Of a stretch of DNA of 64,000 bases, positions 25,646 through 35,131 are shown piece after piece. The translations under genes and the position numbers were made by a program. The DNA comes from CAINVV01 sp963663005 (GTDB lineage: Bacteria; Bacteroidota; Bacteroidia; Bacteroidales; Prolixibacteraceae), in assembly GCA_963663005.2 (NCBI GenBank), contig CAXXHH010000003.1:434001-498000 (forward strand), given 5' to 3'. Numbering within the stretch: the stretch's first letter is position 1; every line of letters begins with the position of its first letter. The notes under the pieces are model-generated. The model was given only the letters and a program-made list of their open reading frames with translations, ran no database searches and had not been told where the DNA came from.

Positions 25646-25736
25646 AGTTTTTTTGACGATCCGTCGAAATCTTAAAATATACCTCCACAGGACAATAAAA
25701 TTATCGAATTATTATTTTGAGACTGAAACAGACCCC

Positions 25737-28700
25737 ATGAGATCCAAAATAAATAGCATAATTCTTATCCTGATAACTTTCCTATACCCTTGGTTAACAG
25801 CCTCTTCTCAAAACAAAGAGAGTGGGTCTACTGTGGCAGTCCGCCTTTATAATGAAGGTGTCGCCTTATTTGAGCAGGGAAATTACGGATCAGCAATACA
25901 CATATTTGAAGAATTGCAGAAAAAAAACGCCGGATTACTTTCTGACGCTTCCGACTATTACCTCGCCGCCTCCCGACTGGAACTTGGAAATCCAAATGGT
26001 GAAGCCGAACTAAAAAAATTCGTTGAAGATCAGCCGGAGTCTCCTTTGATGAATGCGGCCGTTTTCAGATTGGCAAACCTCGCTTTTTCCCAAAAAAAAT
26101 ACAAAGAGGCGCTTCAACTCTACCAAAAATTGGACACCTATGCCCTGACTGAAGCCGAGCGCGACAAGTACCTATACTACTCCGGAGTATCTCTTCTGGA
26201 AACTGGCGAAAATGCTAAGGCTAAAGCAAATTTCGATCAGCTGAGGAACAAAAAAGGTGCTTTAGGGGATGGTTCAAAATACTACTGGGCGCATATTAGT
26301 TACCTGGAAGGACACTACGATGAGTCGCTTGCAGAATTTAAAAAACTCGAGAACACGCCTGTTTACTTCAAAATTATTCCATATTACCAGGTGCAAATTG
26401 CCTTTGCCAAAGGAAATTACGAGGATGTTCTGGCTCAGGGAGTTCCACTTTTAGCGAAAGCCCCGGAAGATCGAAAATTCGAATTGGCGAGAATCCTGGT
26501 TACTTCTTATTACAAACTTGAGCAATATGACTCTGCGACTGCTCTGATTGACAAGTATTTTAAAGGGAAAGAGTTGAGTCGGGCAGATTGTTATGTTGCG
26601 GGATACTGTCAGGAAAAGAGTGGCAACCCGAATGTGGCAATTCAATGGTATGAAAAATCGGTTCAGATGCAGGATGCCATCTCGCAAGGCGCTTATTATC
26701 AGCTTGGTTCGCTCTACATGAAAAAAGGAGATAAGCAAAAGGGGCTGTTGGCATTTCAGCATGCCTCCGAAATGAAATTTAATCCAAAAATAAGGCAGGA
26801 TGCCCTGTTTCAATATGCCAAGGCTACGTACGAACTGGATTATTCGCCATTCAACGAATCCATTAAGGCGCTGGATAAATATATTGCCGAATACCCGGAT
26901 GCCAGGGAGAATGATCTGGCATACAACTACCTCGTCAATGTCTTCATGACGACTCACAATTACAGGGACGCCTTGGCTTCGATGGATCGTATAAAAGTCA
27001 AGAGTCCGTCGATCAAAAAGGCATACCAGCGCGTGACGCTCTACCGCGGAATGGAGCTTTTCCGGGATTTAAATTTCAACGGTGCGCTACTGCTTTTCAA
27101 CAAATCCCTTGAAAATGGAACCTACAATCCGGCTTTCAAAGCCACTGCAAATTATTGGAAGGCAGAGACACTCTATCGTCTGGGCAAACCGGATGAGGCT
27201 TTTGTCGAATATAAAAAATTTCAATCCCTACCGGGAAGCACAAAGTTGAAGGAATATCCGTTATCCAATTACAACATCGGGTATCATTTCTTCAACAAGC
27301 AGGATCTGGCTCAGGCTGCTGCTTATTTTGGGAAATTTGCTGACCTTCCTGCCGCCGACAACGAAAAGCTTTTGGGTGATGTCTATAACCGGCTGGGCGA
27401 CTGCAAATATGCCGACAGAAATTTCGAGGAGGCGCTGAGTTTCTACCAGAAGGCAATTGATCACGGTTCTTCTGATGCCGATTATGCGCTGTTTCAGATT
27501 GCTTTCACGCACGGTTTGATGCAGGAACATCAAGCAAAAATCCAGGAACTTGGCGAGTTACTGACGAAATATCCAAATTCGCCCTATTGCGACGATGCAC
27601 TCTTCGAAACAGGAAAAGCCTTTGAGAAAATATCTGATTTTGAAGGTGCCAAATCAAAGTATTCGAATCTTATTGAGAAATATCCGGGTAGCCAGCTGGT
27701 GCCAAAGGCGTTGGTTCAGCTTGGACTTATCGCTTACAACCAGAACCAATATGATGAATCGATTGCGTGGTACAAACAGGTAATCGACAAATATCCAGAT
27801 TCTCCGGAAGCCAGAGGCGCACTCACCGGCATCAAGAATAATTACATGGAGAACAACAAGGTGGAAGATTACATCACCTACACCAAAAAATTGGGTAAAG
27901 GGGCAACTCCGTCACAAAATGAACAAGACTCGCTGACCTATTCAGCAGCCGAAAAATTGTACATGGCGCAGGCGCCGGATGCAAAAGAGCAACTATCAAA
28001 ATACCTTGCGGGTTTCCCGAAAGGAAATTTTACAGTCAATGCCAAATATTACCGTGCCGAATGCTCGTATAATGCCGGCGAAACTGCCGAGGCTCTGAAA
28101 GATTATGAGGATGTGCTGGCTGCCGGCGACAATATTTTCACAGAAAATGCGCTGGTAAAAGCGGCAGGATTGTCGTACGATGCCAAAGAATATGAGAAAG
28201 CATTAGGCTATTTCCAGCGCATCGAGAGTATTGCTGGAACCCCGGCAAATGTCCTGGCCGGAACGTTGGGTACGCTGCGGTGTCACTATGAATTGAGTCA
28301 TTGGGAGGAAGTTGCCAGAATTGGCTGGAAGATCCGCAGCAGCGGAAAGCTCTCGTCCGAAATTGACCGGGAATGCTCCTATAAATCAGCCAAAGCCTAC
28401 GACGCATTGAAAGACCAAACCAAGGCCCTCCCCCTTTGGCGCAAACTTTCTGCTGATCCAAAATCAAGAGAAGGTGCCGAAGCCAAATACAGCGTTTGCA
28501 AATATTATGCAGACAATAACCGGCTCAAAGATGCAGAGAACGAGATAATGGATTTTATTGCGAAGAATAGTCCGCAGAAATACTGGCTTGGCAAGAGTTT
28601 CGTGCTTCTGGCACATATCTACGAAAAGATGAACGACCTGTTTCAGGCCACGAATACACTGAAGAGTGTCATCGAAAACTACGACAATAAGGAGGATGGC

Positions 28701-28751
28701 ATTGTTGATGAAGCTTCTGCCTATCTGAAAATATTGGAGCAAAAAAAATAA
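25737..28751 (+). CDS. Large exported tetratricopeptide-repeat protein
   Basis: I start at the ATG 25737 (1004 residues), where a signal peptide begins (SIILILITFLYPWLTASSQ). Almost all the rest is TPR-like helix pairs, with recurrent YxxALxxFxKxxxxxP units (YGSAIHIFEEL, YKEALQLYQKL, YDESIAWYKQVIDKYPDSPEA, FEEALSFYQKAIDH), perhaps 20 or more. It belongs with long periplasmic TPR scaffolds of Bacteroidota. It sits 17 bases before a plugless outer-membrane barrel gene, which suggests the pair works together, possibly in outer-membrane assembly or export. That role is inferred only from architecture and adjacency. Confidence 0.85.
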   Translation: MRSKINSIILILITFLYPWLTASSQNKESGSTVAVRLYNEGVALFEQGNYGSAIHIFEELQKKNAGLLSDASDYYLAASRLELGNPNGEAELKKFVEDQPESPLMNAAVFRLANLAFSQKKYKEALQLYQKLDTYALTEAERDKYLYYSGVSLLETGENAKAKANFDQLRNKKGALGDGSKYYWAHISYLEGHYDESLAEFKKLENTPVYFKIIPYYQVQIAFAKGNYEDVLAQGVPLLAKAPEDRKFELARILVTSYYKLEQYDSATALIDKYFKGKELSRADCYVAGYCQEKSGNPNVAIQWYEKSVQMQDAISQGAYYQLGSLYMKKGDKQKGLLAFQHASEMKFNPKIRQDALFQYAKATYELDYSPFNESIKALDKYIAEYPDARENDLAYNYLVNVFMTTHNYRDALASMDRIKVKSPSIKKAYQRVTLYRGMELFRDLNFNGALLLFNKSLENGTYNPAFKATANYWKAETLYRLGKPDEAFVEYKKFQSLPGSTKLKEYPLSNYNIGYHFFNKQDLAQAAAYFGKFADLPAADNEKLLGDVYNRLGDCKYADRNFEEALSFYQKAIDHGSSDADYALFQIAFTHGLMQEHQAKIQELGELLTKYPNSPYCDDALFETGKAFEKISDFEGAKSKYSNLIEKYPGSQLVPKALVQLGLIAYNQNQYDESIAWYKQVIDKYPDSPEARGALTGIKNNYMENNKVEDYITYTKKLGKGATPSQNEQDSLTYSAAEKLYMAQAPDAKEQLSKYLAGFPKGNFTVNAKYYRAECSYNAGETAEALKDYEDVLAAGDNIFTENALVKAAGLSYDAKEYEKALGYFQRIESIAGTPANVLAGTLGTLRCHYELSHWEEVARIGWKIRSSGKLSSEIDRECSYKSAKAYDALKDQTKALPLWRKLSADPKSREGAEAKYSVCKYYADNNRLKDAENEIMDFIAKNSPQKYWLGKSFVLLAHIYEKMNDLFQATNTLKSVIENYDNKEDGIVDEASAYLKILEQKK

Positions 28752-28768
28752 CCGTTTACAATCATCCC

Positions 28769-30547
28769 ATGACCCAACGATATTTCATAATTCAATTTTT
28801 TCTGCTGGTTGTCGTAACCGGATTTTGCCATTCAGCATTTGCGCAACAGGATACATCGAAGATGAACCAGCAGGTTGAAGTGGTAAAAGCATACAGACCA
28901 TCTGTTTCGAAAGCTGCGAAAATCGATCTCCTGCCGGAAATCAGCGACACCACCAGATTCCGACCGGATTTGAATTACCAGACCTCAAGTCATCCGATCA
29001 CATACGGATTTCAATCGTCTGTACTGAAGGCCTCTAACCAGTTCCAACGGGAGATCAACTATCCCGGCTACGGAAAAATCAGTGGCGGATTTGGCACAAA
29101 CTTTACCCCATTCTTCGATTTCTTCCTGAGCAATCCTAATTCGATTAACGGAACGTTCGGCGTTCAGATGAACCACCTCTCGTCGCAGGGGAAAGTCAAA
29201 CTGAAAGGTGGCAACGAAATTGATGCTCCCTTCAGTTACAATAAGGCGGCCATTTTCGGAAGTTATGTCCTGGATGGCGTAACAATTGCCTCTGAACTGT
29301 CATACCAGCGCGATATGAACCGGTTTTTTGGTTATCCGATAGCGATTCCGGCTACGATTATGACCAATACTTTCGTGAAATATTTCGATCAGAATCAGTT
29401 AAATCAGCTTGGATATTTTGATTTATCGGTTAAAAGTAATGCCTCTGCGAATGGATTAATGAAGTTTAACACCGGCATCCGGTTAAGCTATTTCAATACC
29501 TCGACGAATCAGGTTGAGAAAGGAATCAGCTTCAAAGGTGATTTCATATACGATTTTGGCGCTTTCAGCGGAAAGCTGAACACTGGATTTGAGCACTTTG
29601 AAACTGAAAATGTGACGAGCTTCTCTGATTTCCCGTTGTTATTTTCCCCAAAAAATTCATGGCTCCGGTTATCGCCGACAATACTATTCAAAAGGGACTT
29701 ATTTTCCTTTGAAGGAGGTATCACGCTCTGCTCCGGGTTTGGGGACATGTCCACAAAATTCGGCATTTACCCCAATGGCATTTTTACACTCAATACCGCA
29801 ATGAAGAATTTATCCTTGTATGCGGGCGTTGACGGCTCACTTCAAAATAATAATTACTCGAAGATTGCGGCAGAAAACCGCTGGATAAATCCTACGCTGG
29901 AAGTCAATCCGACCAATTACAGGTACATCTTTTACGGCGGGGTGAAGGGAAAAATTGCCGCGCCACTTGCTTTTAACCTTGGGATAAAATATACGCAGGC
30001 CGAAGAGCAGTATTTCTATGTCACAAAAATTGAAAAAATACCTGGAACGGTTGATCCAACATTGAATGATCTGTCCTACAACAATGCGTTTGATGTGGTT
30101 TATGACAACATAAACACGTTGGACTTTTCCGGAGATCTCACCTATACCACATCCGATCTCTTTTTACTGCTCTCAGGTCACTTTTACTCCTATTCACTTA
30201 GAAATCTGGAAAGCGCACCCTATTTGCCCGACTTCACGCTCAGTGGCAGCGCCAATTTCAAGGTTACAGACAAAATAAAGGCATCTGCTGAGCTACTCTT
30301 TACCGGACCCAGGAACATTATGTTGCAATATTATTATCCGCCCTATCTTTCTTCGTTGCCTCCCCCCCCCATCTACCTCAAAACCGATGCAATGATCGAA
30401 GCAAATATTGGAGCTAAGTATCAATTTATGAAGAATCTGGAGTTCATGGGCAGCGTTGAAAATCTCCTGAACAGGAAGGACGAACCCTGGTATGGATATA
30501 CGGTTCAGGGCATCCGTTTTAAACTTGGAGCAAGCTTCTCTTTTTGA
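28769..30547 (+). CDS. Plugless TonB-receptor-like outer membrane barrel protein
   Basis: This 592-residue protein has a signal peptide (FFLLVVVTGFCHSAFAQQ). A conserved periplasmic motif follows directly after cleavage (QQVEVVKAYRPSVSKAAKI, then LPEISDTTRF), and the rest is amphipathic strands ending in GIRFKLGASFSF with a terminal Phe. There is no plug domain, although database searches tend to label these as TonB-dependent receptors because of barrel similarity. A poly-Pro loop (SSLPPPPIY) lies near residue 530. It is co-transcribed with the TPR gene upstream. The VVKAYRP segment may be where the TPR protein docks; this is a guess. Confidence 0.75.
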   Translation: MTQRYFIIQFFLLVVVTGFCHSAFAQQDTSKMNQQVEVVKAYRPSVSKAAKIDLLPEISDTTRFRPDLNYQTSSHPITYGFQSSVLKASNQFQREINYPGYGKISGGFGTNFTPFFDFFLSNPNSINGTFGVQMNHLSSQGKVKLKGGNEIDAPFSYNKAAIFGSYVLDGVTIASELSYQRDMNRFFGYPIAIPATIMTNTFVKYFDQNQLNQLGYFDLSVKSNASANGLMKFNTGIRLSYFNTSTNQVEKGISFKGDFIYDFGAFSGKLNTGFEHFETENVTSFSDFPLLFSPKNSWLRLSPTILFKRDLFSFEGGITLCSGFGDMSTKFGIYPNGIFTLNTAMKNLSLYAGVDGSLQNNNYSKIAAENRWINPTLEVNPTNYRYIFYGGVKGKIAAPLAFNLGIKYTQAEEQYFYVTKIEKIPGTVDPTLNDLSYNNAFDVVYDNINTLDFSGDLTYTTSDLFLLLSGHFYSYSLRNLESAPYLPDFTLSGSANFKVTDKIKASAELLFTGPRNIMLQYYYPPYLSSLPPPPIYLKTDAMIEANIGAKYQFMKNLEFMGSVENLLNRKDEPWYGYTVQGIRFKLGASFSF

Positions 30548-30554
30548 AAAAATG

Positions 30555-30586
30555 CTTGTCCACTTGGGGAATTTTAGCTATATTTG
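30555..30586 (+). promoter_or_regulatory. Bacteroidota-type sigma promoter for gyrB
   Basis: CTTG at 30555-30558 and TATATTTG at 30579-30586 are separated by 20 bases. The predicted leader before gyrB is about 118 bases, with no structured element I can recognise. Confidence 0.7.
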
Positions 30587-30709
30587 CCTGGTACAAACAG
30601 CAGAAAAAATCATTCAATTTCAGATGGTTTTAAATTTGTCGGGAATAATTTTAAATTCCTGAATATCAATTGTTTTGAAATTGAAATTTGATAATAATTC
30701 AATAAAAGC

Positions 30710-32674
30710 ATGAGCGAAGAAAAGAAGATAAAATCGGCCGCAGAAGTTTCATACGGAGCAGATAGCATTCAGGTACTGGAAGGATTGGAAGCTGTAAGAA
30801 AGCGGCCTGCCATGTACATCGGAGATGTGAATATCAGAGGATTGCATCACCTTGTTTATGAGGTTATCGACAACTCCATCGATGAAGCGTTGGCAGGTTA
30901 TTGCAACAACATAATGGTGACCATCAATGAAGATGGATCCGTCACCATCGTGGATGATGGTCGTGGTATTCCGACCGAGCTTCACGTCGGGGAGAACAAA
31001 TCTGCACTTGAGGTTGTTCTGACCGTTCTGCATGCTGGTGGAAAATTTAACAAAGAGAGTTATAAGGTCTCCGGAGGTCTTCATGGTGTGGGTGTCTCCT
31101 GCGTAAATGCGCTCTCAGTATATCTTCGTGCTGAAATCCACCGCGATGGAAATATCTGGGAACAGGAATATTCCAAAGGCGCTCCTCAGGGGGATGTAAA
31201 GATTGTCGGACAGACCGATCGTACGGGTACCACAATCACCTTCAGACCAGATGATACAATCTTTACCACAACTGAATTTAAATTCGATATACTGTCGGCC
31301 CGGTTGCGTGAATTAGCCTTTCTGAATAAGAGAATAAAGTTAATCATGCAGGATCAACGGGTTAAAGAGGCGGATGGATCTATCAAACAGGAAGTCTTTT
31401 ATTCGGAAGCCGGTTTATCTGAATTTGTTGATTATCTGGATGGTACACGTGAAAGAATTATCGAGGAGACCATCAATATTTCTACCGAGAAAAATGATGT
31501 ACCGGTTGAAATCGCGATGTGTTACAACAACTCATTTACGGAGAACGTTCACTCCTACGTTAACAATATCAATACAATTGAAGGTGGCACGCACCTGACT
31601 GGTTTCAGACGCGGACTTACCCGTACCCTGAAGAGCTATGCCGAAAACAGCGGTATGTTCCAAAAACTGAAATTTGAAATTGCCGGTGATGACTTCCGCG
31701 AAGGACTGACAGCTGTTATTTCCTGCAAAGTTCAGGAACCGCAGTTTGAAGGTCAGACGAAGACCAAGTTGGGCAACTCCGAGATTAGTGCGTCTGTCGA
31801 CCAGGCTGTAAGCGAAATGCTCAGTAATTATTTGGAAGAGCATCCGCGTGAAGCGAAACTCATCGTCAACAAAGTTATTCTTGCCGCTACGGCACGCCAT
31901 GCGGCGCGTAAGGCACGCGAGCTGGTTCAGCGTAAAAATGTACTCACCGGAAGCGGACTACCTGGCAAACTCGCCGACTGCTCCGAAAAAGATCCTGAAC
32001 GCTGCGAACTGTTTTTAGTCGAGGGAGATTCTGCAGGTGGCACGGCCAAGCAAGGTCGCGACCGGAGTTTCCAGGCGATTCTGCCCTTGCGCGGGAAAAT
32101 CCTCAACGTGGAAAAAGCCATGCCGCACCGCGTGTTGGATAGCGAAGAGATTCGGAATATCTACACTGCCTTGGGCGTATCAATCGGCACCGACGAAGAT
32201 CCAAAAGCATTAAATATTAGCAAATTAAGATACAACAAGGTTATTATCATGACGGATGCGGACGTCGATGGTTCGCACATCGCCACCTTGATTATGACCT
32301 TCTTCTTCCGCTACATGCATGATCTTATCATGAATGGCCACATCTACATCGCCACTCCGCCATTGTACCTCATAAAGAAAGGAAAGCAGGAGCAATACTG
32401 CTGGACCGAACCTCAGCGGTTAAGAATTATTGAAGAATGGGCCGGTGGTAACGAAAAGAATGTCCATGTTCAGCGATACAAAGGTTTGGGAGAGATGAAC
32501 GCCGAGCAGCTTTGGGATACAACCATGAATCCTGAAAGACGTACACTTCGTCAAGTGGAAATCGAGAATGCAGCTGAGTCGGATCACGTATTTTCGATGC
32601 TGATGGGCGATGAAGTACCTCCTCGTCGTAAGTTTATTGAAGACAATGCCACGTATGCAAATATCGACGTCTAA
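30710..32674 (+). CDS. gyrB: DNA gyrase subunit B
   Basis: This is the ATPase subunit of gyrase, which introduces negative supercoils. It has 654 residues, the short form without the proteobacterial insertion. The GHKL ATPase motifs are EVIDNSIDEA, DDGRGIP and GGLHGVG; the transducer and TOPRIM domains follow, with EGDSAGG and DADVDGSHI. The C-terminus RRKFIEDNA matches the GyrB end and, with the overall sequence, favours GyrB over ParE. It is a single gene with its own promoter. Confidence 0.97.
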   Translation: MSEEKKIKSAAEVSYGADSIQVLEGLEAVRKRPAMYIGDVNIRGLHHLVYEVIDNSIDEALAGYCNNIMVTINEDGSVTIVDDGRGIPTELHVGENKSALEVVLTVLHAGGKFNKESYKVSGGLHGVGVSCVNALSVYLRAEIHRDGNIWEQEYSKGAPQGDVKIVGQTDRTGTTITFRPDDTIFTTTEFKFDILSARLRELAFLNKRIKLIMQDQRVKEADGSIKQEVFYSEAGLSEFVDYLDGTRERIIEETINISTEKNDVPVEIAMCYNNSFTENVHSYVNNINTIEGGTHLTGFRRGLTRTLKSYAENSGMFQKLKFEIAGDDFREGLTAVISCKVQEPQFEGQTKTKLGNSEISASVDQAVSEMLSNYLEEHPREAKLIVNKVILAATARHAARKARELVQRKNVLTGSGLPGKLADCSEKDPERCELFLVEGDSAGGTAKQGRDRSFQAILPLRGKILNVEKAMPHRVLDSEEIRNIYTALGVSIGTDEDPKALNISKLRYNKVIIMTDADVDGSHIATLIMTFFFRYMHDLIMNGHIYIATPPLYLIKKGKQEQYCWTEPQRLRIIEEWAGGNEKNVHVQRYKGLGEMNAEQLWDTTMNPERRTLRQVEIENAAESDHVFSMLMGDEVPPRRKFIEDNATYANIDV

Positions 32675-32679
32675 GTTAT

Positions 32680-32808
32680 TTTCGATTTTGGAATTTGGAT
32701 TTTGGATTGCGCTTTAGTCAAAATTTATGCTACCCTGTTTTTTTATATAAAGTTCCAATTCTTCATTTACCGTAATTCTAAAATCGAAAATCCAAAATCG
32801 AAAATCCA
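32680..32808. repeat. Inverted AT-rich word repeats between gyrB and the LOG gene
   Basis: Words TTCGATTTTGGA and GGATTTTGGATT at 32682-32711 recur inverted as AAAATCGAAAATCC units at 32778-32807. The arms could pair into a long imperfect hairpin around a 65-base AT-rich loop. It may end gyrB transcription. The last unit abuts the ATG of the next gene. Confidence 0.6.
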
Positions 32809-33398
32809 TGAACATTTGCGTATTCTCCTCATCCAGTAACGCCATTCCTGAGATATACTTCGAGGAGGCCAAAAATTTGGGTAAGCAAATCGGTGTGTCC
32901 GGTTGGGATCTGATTTACGGAGGCGCCAATGTCGGGTTGATGCATTGTTGTGCAGAGGCAGCGCGGGAACATGGTTCAAAAACGGTGGGTATAATTCCTG
33001 AACTGATCCATTCGCACCGTCTCTCCAACCCAAATGATCATGAGCAGATTATCACGCCAAACATGCGCGAGCGGAAATATCTGATGCGCAAGCGGTCGGA
33101 TGCCTTTATTGCCCTGCCCGGCGGATTTGGCACACTGGAGGAGATACTGGAAGTCATAACCCTGAAACAGCTGAATTACCACAACAAGGCTGTCGTCTTC
33201 ATCAATACCAACGGATATTACAATCCATTGCTTCAGCAATTTGACCTTGCTTACAGTGAAACTTTTGCCAAAGAAAGTTATCGGGAAAACTATTTTGTTG
33301 CTTCAAATTCCGAAGAAGCAATAGCTTATATCAAGCAATATGTCCCCTCTGAACCGCTCACCAAGTGGTTCAATGTCCCGGGGAAAGACAGCCAATAA
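32808..33398 (+). CDS. LOG family nucleoside-5'-monophosphate phosphoribohydrolase
   Basis: This 196-residue Rossmann-like protein has the LOG motif PGGFGTLEEILE and the upstream GGANVGLM and MRKRSDAF motifs with the conserved Arg. LOG enzymes cleave the base from nucleoside monophosphates, notably cytokinin nucleotides; in bacteria they often act on AMP or in nucleotide salvage. Full family length is present. It is cytoplasmic. The ATG lies directly on the edge of the AT-rich repeat, so no classical ribosome binding site is seen. Confidence 0.88.
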   Translation: MNICVFSSSSNAIPEIYFEEAKNLGKQIGVSGWDLIYGGANVGLMHCCAEAAREHGSKTVGIIPELIHSHRLSNPNDHEQIITPNMRERKYLMRKRSDAFIALPGGFGTLEEILEVITLKQLNYHNKAVVFINTNGYYNPLLQQFDLAYSETFAKESYRENYFVASNSEEAIAYIKQYVPSEPLTKWFNVPGKDSQ

Positions 33399-33496
33399 GA
33401 GCCTGCCAATTTGTCAAACCAAGAATACTGAAGGGGTTAGACCAGCCTTGTTCTGGCTATGCTTTCGGCTTGTAGTTAAAGTTTGTTAATCAGGAT

Positions 33497-33504
33497 TACT
33501 TTTG
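33497..33504 (+). promoter_or_regulatory. -7 element for the DegP-type protease gene
   Basis: TACTTTTG matches TAnnTTTG. It lies 91 bases before the chosen ATG. TTG at 33470-33472 is a possible -33 but the gap is 24 bases. Confidence 0.35.
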
Positions 33505-33595
33505 AACCCTTTTTCCGTCTAATAGGGTGAATGTACCTGTTGAGATGGTACGAAATTTGAGATATTTTCTATATCAAATTTTAAAAGTAAATAGT

Positions 33596-35053
33596 ATGAA
33601 CACACTAAAAAAAAGTGCATCGAATTTAGCATTTGCATTTCTTGGGGCAGTATTAGCTCTTCTGTTGTATTCAGAATTTAGTACAAACAAAAATCCAGTT
33701 ATTGTTGCCGAAAACAAACCAGTTCAGTTTTCGAGCTATACACCCCCATCATTACCGCAAGCTCAGCTGCCCGACCTCACTCAGGCTGCCGAGAAAAGTG
33801 TCTCTGCTGTCGTCCACATTACAACTAAAACAAAAGGTGCAATGTACGAAGGCGGCAATCAGTTGTTTGATTTTTTCTTCGGTCCCCGGAATAATTATCC
33901 ACAGGAACCACAGATGAGGATGGCTGCCGGATCAGGAGTCATCATCAGTGAGGACGGCTATATCGTTACCAACAACCATGTTGTTGACGGAGCCGATAAT
34001 ATCGACGTGGTGCTGAATGATAACCGCAGATTCACTGCCAAAGTAGTTGGCCGCGACCCTAATACGGATATCGCTTTGGTAAAAATTGAAGCTAAAAACC
34101 TGTCTGTCTTGTCATGGGGAGATTCAGAAGCGCTCAAACTTGGAGAATGGGTACTCGCAGTTGGTAATCCATTCAATCTGACATCGACTGTTACAGCCGG
34201 AATTGTCAGTGCAAAATCCAGAAGTATCGGAATCATGAGCGGTCAGATGCCGTTGGAATCATTTATCCAAACGGATGCTGCCGTTAATCCTGGCAATAGT
34301 GGAGGTGCCCTTGTGAACGCCCGGGGAGAATTGGTCGGTATCAATACGGCCATCGCCTCACAAACGGGCTCCTACTCCGGGTACTCATTCGCCATCCCAG
34401 CCTCCATCGTTCATAAAGTGGTAGAGGATCTGCGAAAATTTGGAGAAGTTCAAAGGGCTTTACTCGGCGTAACAATCAAAAATATTGATGATGCATTAGC
34501 AAAAGAGCACAGCCTCGGCAAAATTGAAGGAATTTATATTGAAGATATCACAGATGATGGTGCTGCCAGGTCAGCGGGCATCAAAAAAGGTGACGTGATT
34601 GTAGCGGTGAACGGCACGAAAGTAAACTCGGTCTCCGAACTTCAGGAACAAGTCGGAAAACATCGTCCTGGCGACCAGGTTGTTGTAATCGTCAAACGTG
34701 ACGGAGCAGAGAAAACATTCAATGTTACGCTCCGCAATATGAAGGGTAACACCTCCATCGTAAAAGAATCCTTTTCCACTCTGGGCGCAGAATTTGGCGA
34801 CATCTCAAACAAAGACAAGGAGCGCCTTAACATCGACCAGGGAGTACAGGTATTGAAGATAACCAGCGGAAAATTCAAAAATGCAGGTGTCCGCGCTGGA
34901 TTTATCATCACTGATGTTAACAAAATATCCGTTGGAAGCGTAGAAGATATTAAGCGGATTATTGCCAAATCAAGTGACAAGAAGCCAGTCCTGATCGAGG
35001 GTGTATATCCTGACGGAAAGTGGGCATATTATGTTTTTAATTTAAACGAATAA
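33596..35053 (+). CDS. DegP/DegQ (Do) family periplasmic serine protease-chaperone
   Basis: I start at ATG 33596 (485 residues), which begins the membrane signal (SNLAFAFLGAVLALLLYSEF); the frame is open further upstream to 33527. The trypsin-like domain has the triad His128 (NNHVV), Asp158 (NTDIALVKI) and Ser235 (GNSGGAL). Two PDZ domains follow (about 285-375 and 400-480). It degrades or refolds damaged envelope proteins. The N-terminal helix may be an anchor or be cleaved. It is followed by rpoD with its own promoter. Confidence 0.94.
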   Translation: MNTLKKSASNLAFAFLGAVLALLLYSEFSTNKNPVIVAENKPVQFSSYTPPSLPQAQLPDLTQAAEKSVSAVVHITTKTKGAMYEGGNQLFDFFFGPRNNYPQEPQMRMAAGSGVIISEDGYIVTNNHVVDGADNIDVVLNDNRRFTAKVVGRDPNTDIALVKIEAKNLSVLSWGDSEALKLGEWVLAVGNPFNLTSTVTAGIVSAKSRSIGIMSGQMPLESFIQTDAAVNPGNSGGALVNARGELVGINTAIASQTGSYSGYSFAIPASIVHKVVEDLRKFGEVQRALLGVTIKNIDDALAKEHSLGKIEGIYIEDITDDGAARSAGIKKGDVIVAVNGTKVNSVSELQEQVGKHRPGDQVVVIVKRDGAEKTFNVTLRNMKGNTSIVKESFSTLGAEFGDISNKDKERLNIDQGVQVLKITSGKFKNAGVRAGFIITDVNKISVGSVEDIKRIIAKSSDKKPVLIEGVYPDGKWAYYVFNLNE

Positions 35054-35080
35054 TTCGTATATTGTTGCAAAAGATTTAAT

Positions 35081-35111
35081 ATTGTTCAAAAGAATAGTAT
35101 TGCTATCTTTG
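35081..35111 (+). promoter_or_regulatory. Bacteroidota-type sigma promoter for rpoD
   Basis: ATTG at 35081-35084 and TATCTTTG at 35104-35111 are separated by 19 bases. The ATG of rpoD lies 20 bases beyond the -7 element, so the leader is about 15 bases. Confidence 0.75.
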
Positions 35112-35131
35112 CAGACTTTTAATCGCAGAGC

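Noticed and set aside
33399..33526. Possible tRNA or small RNA between the LOG gene and the protease gene
   Set aside because: A short stem near CCAGCC/GGCT exists, but there is no cloverleaf, no TpsiC motif and no acceptor stem.
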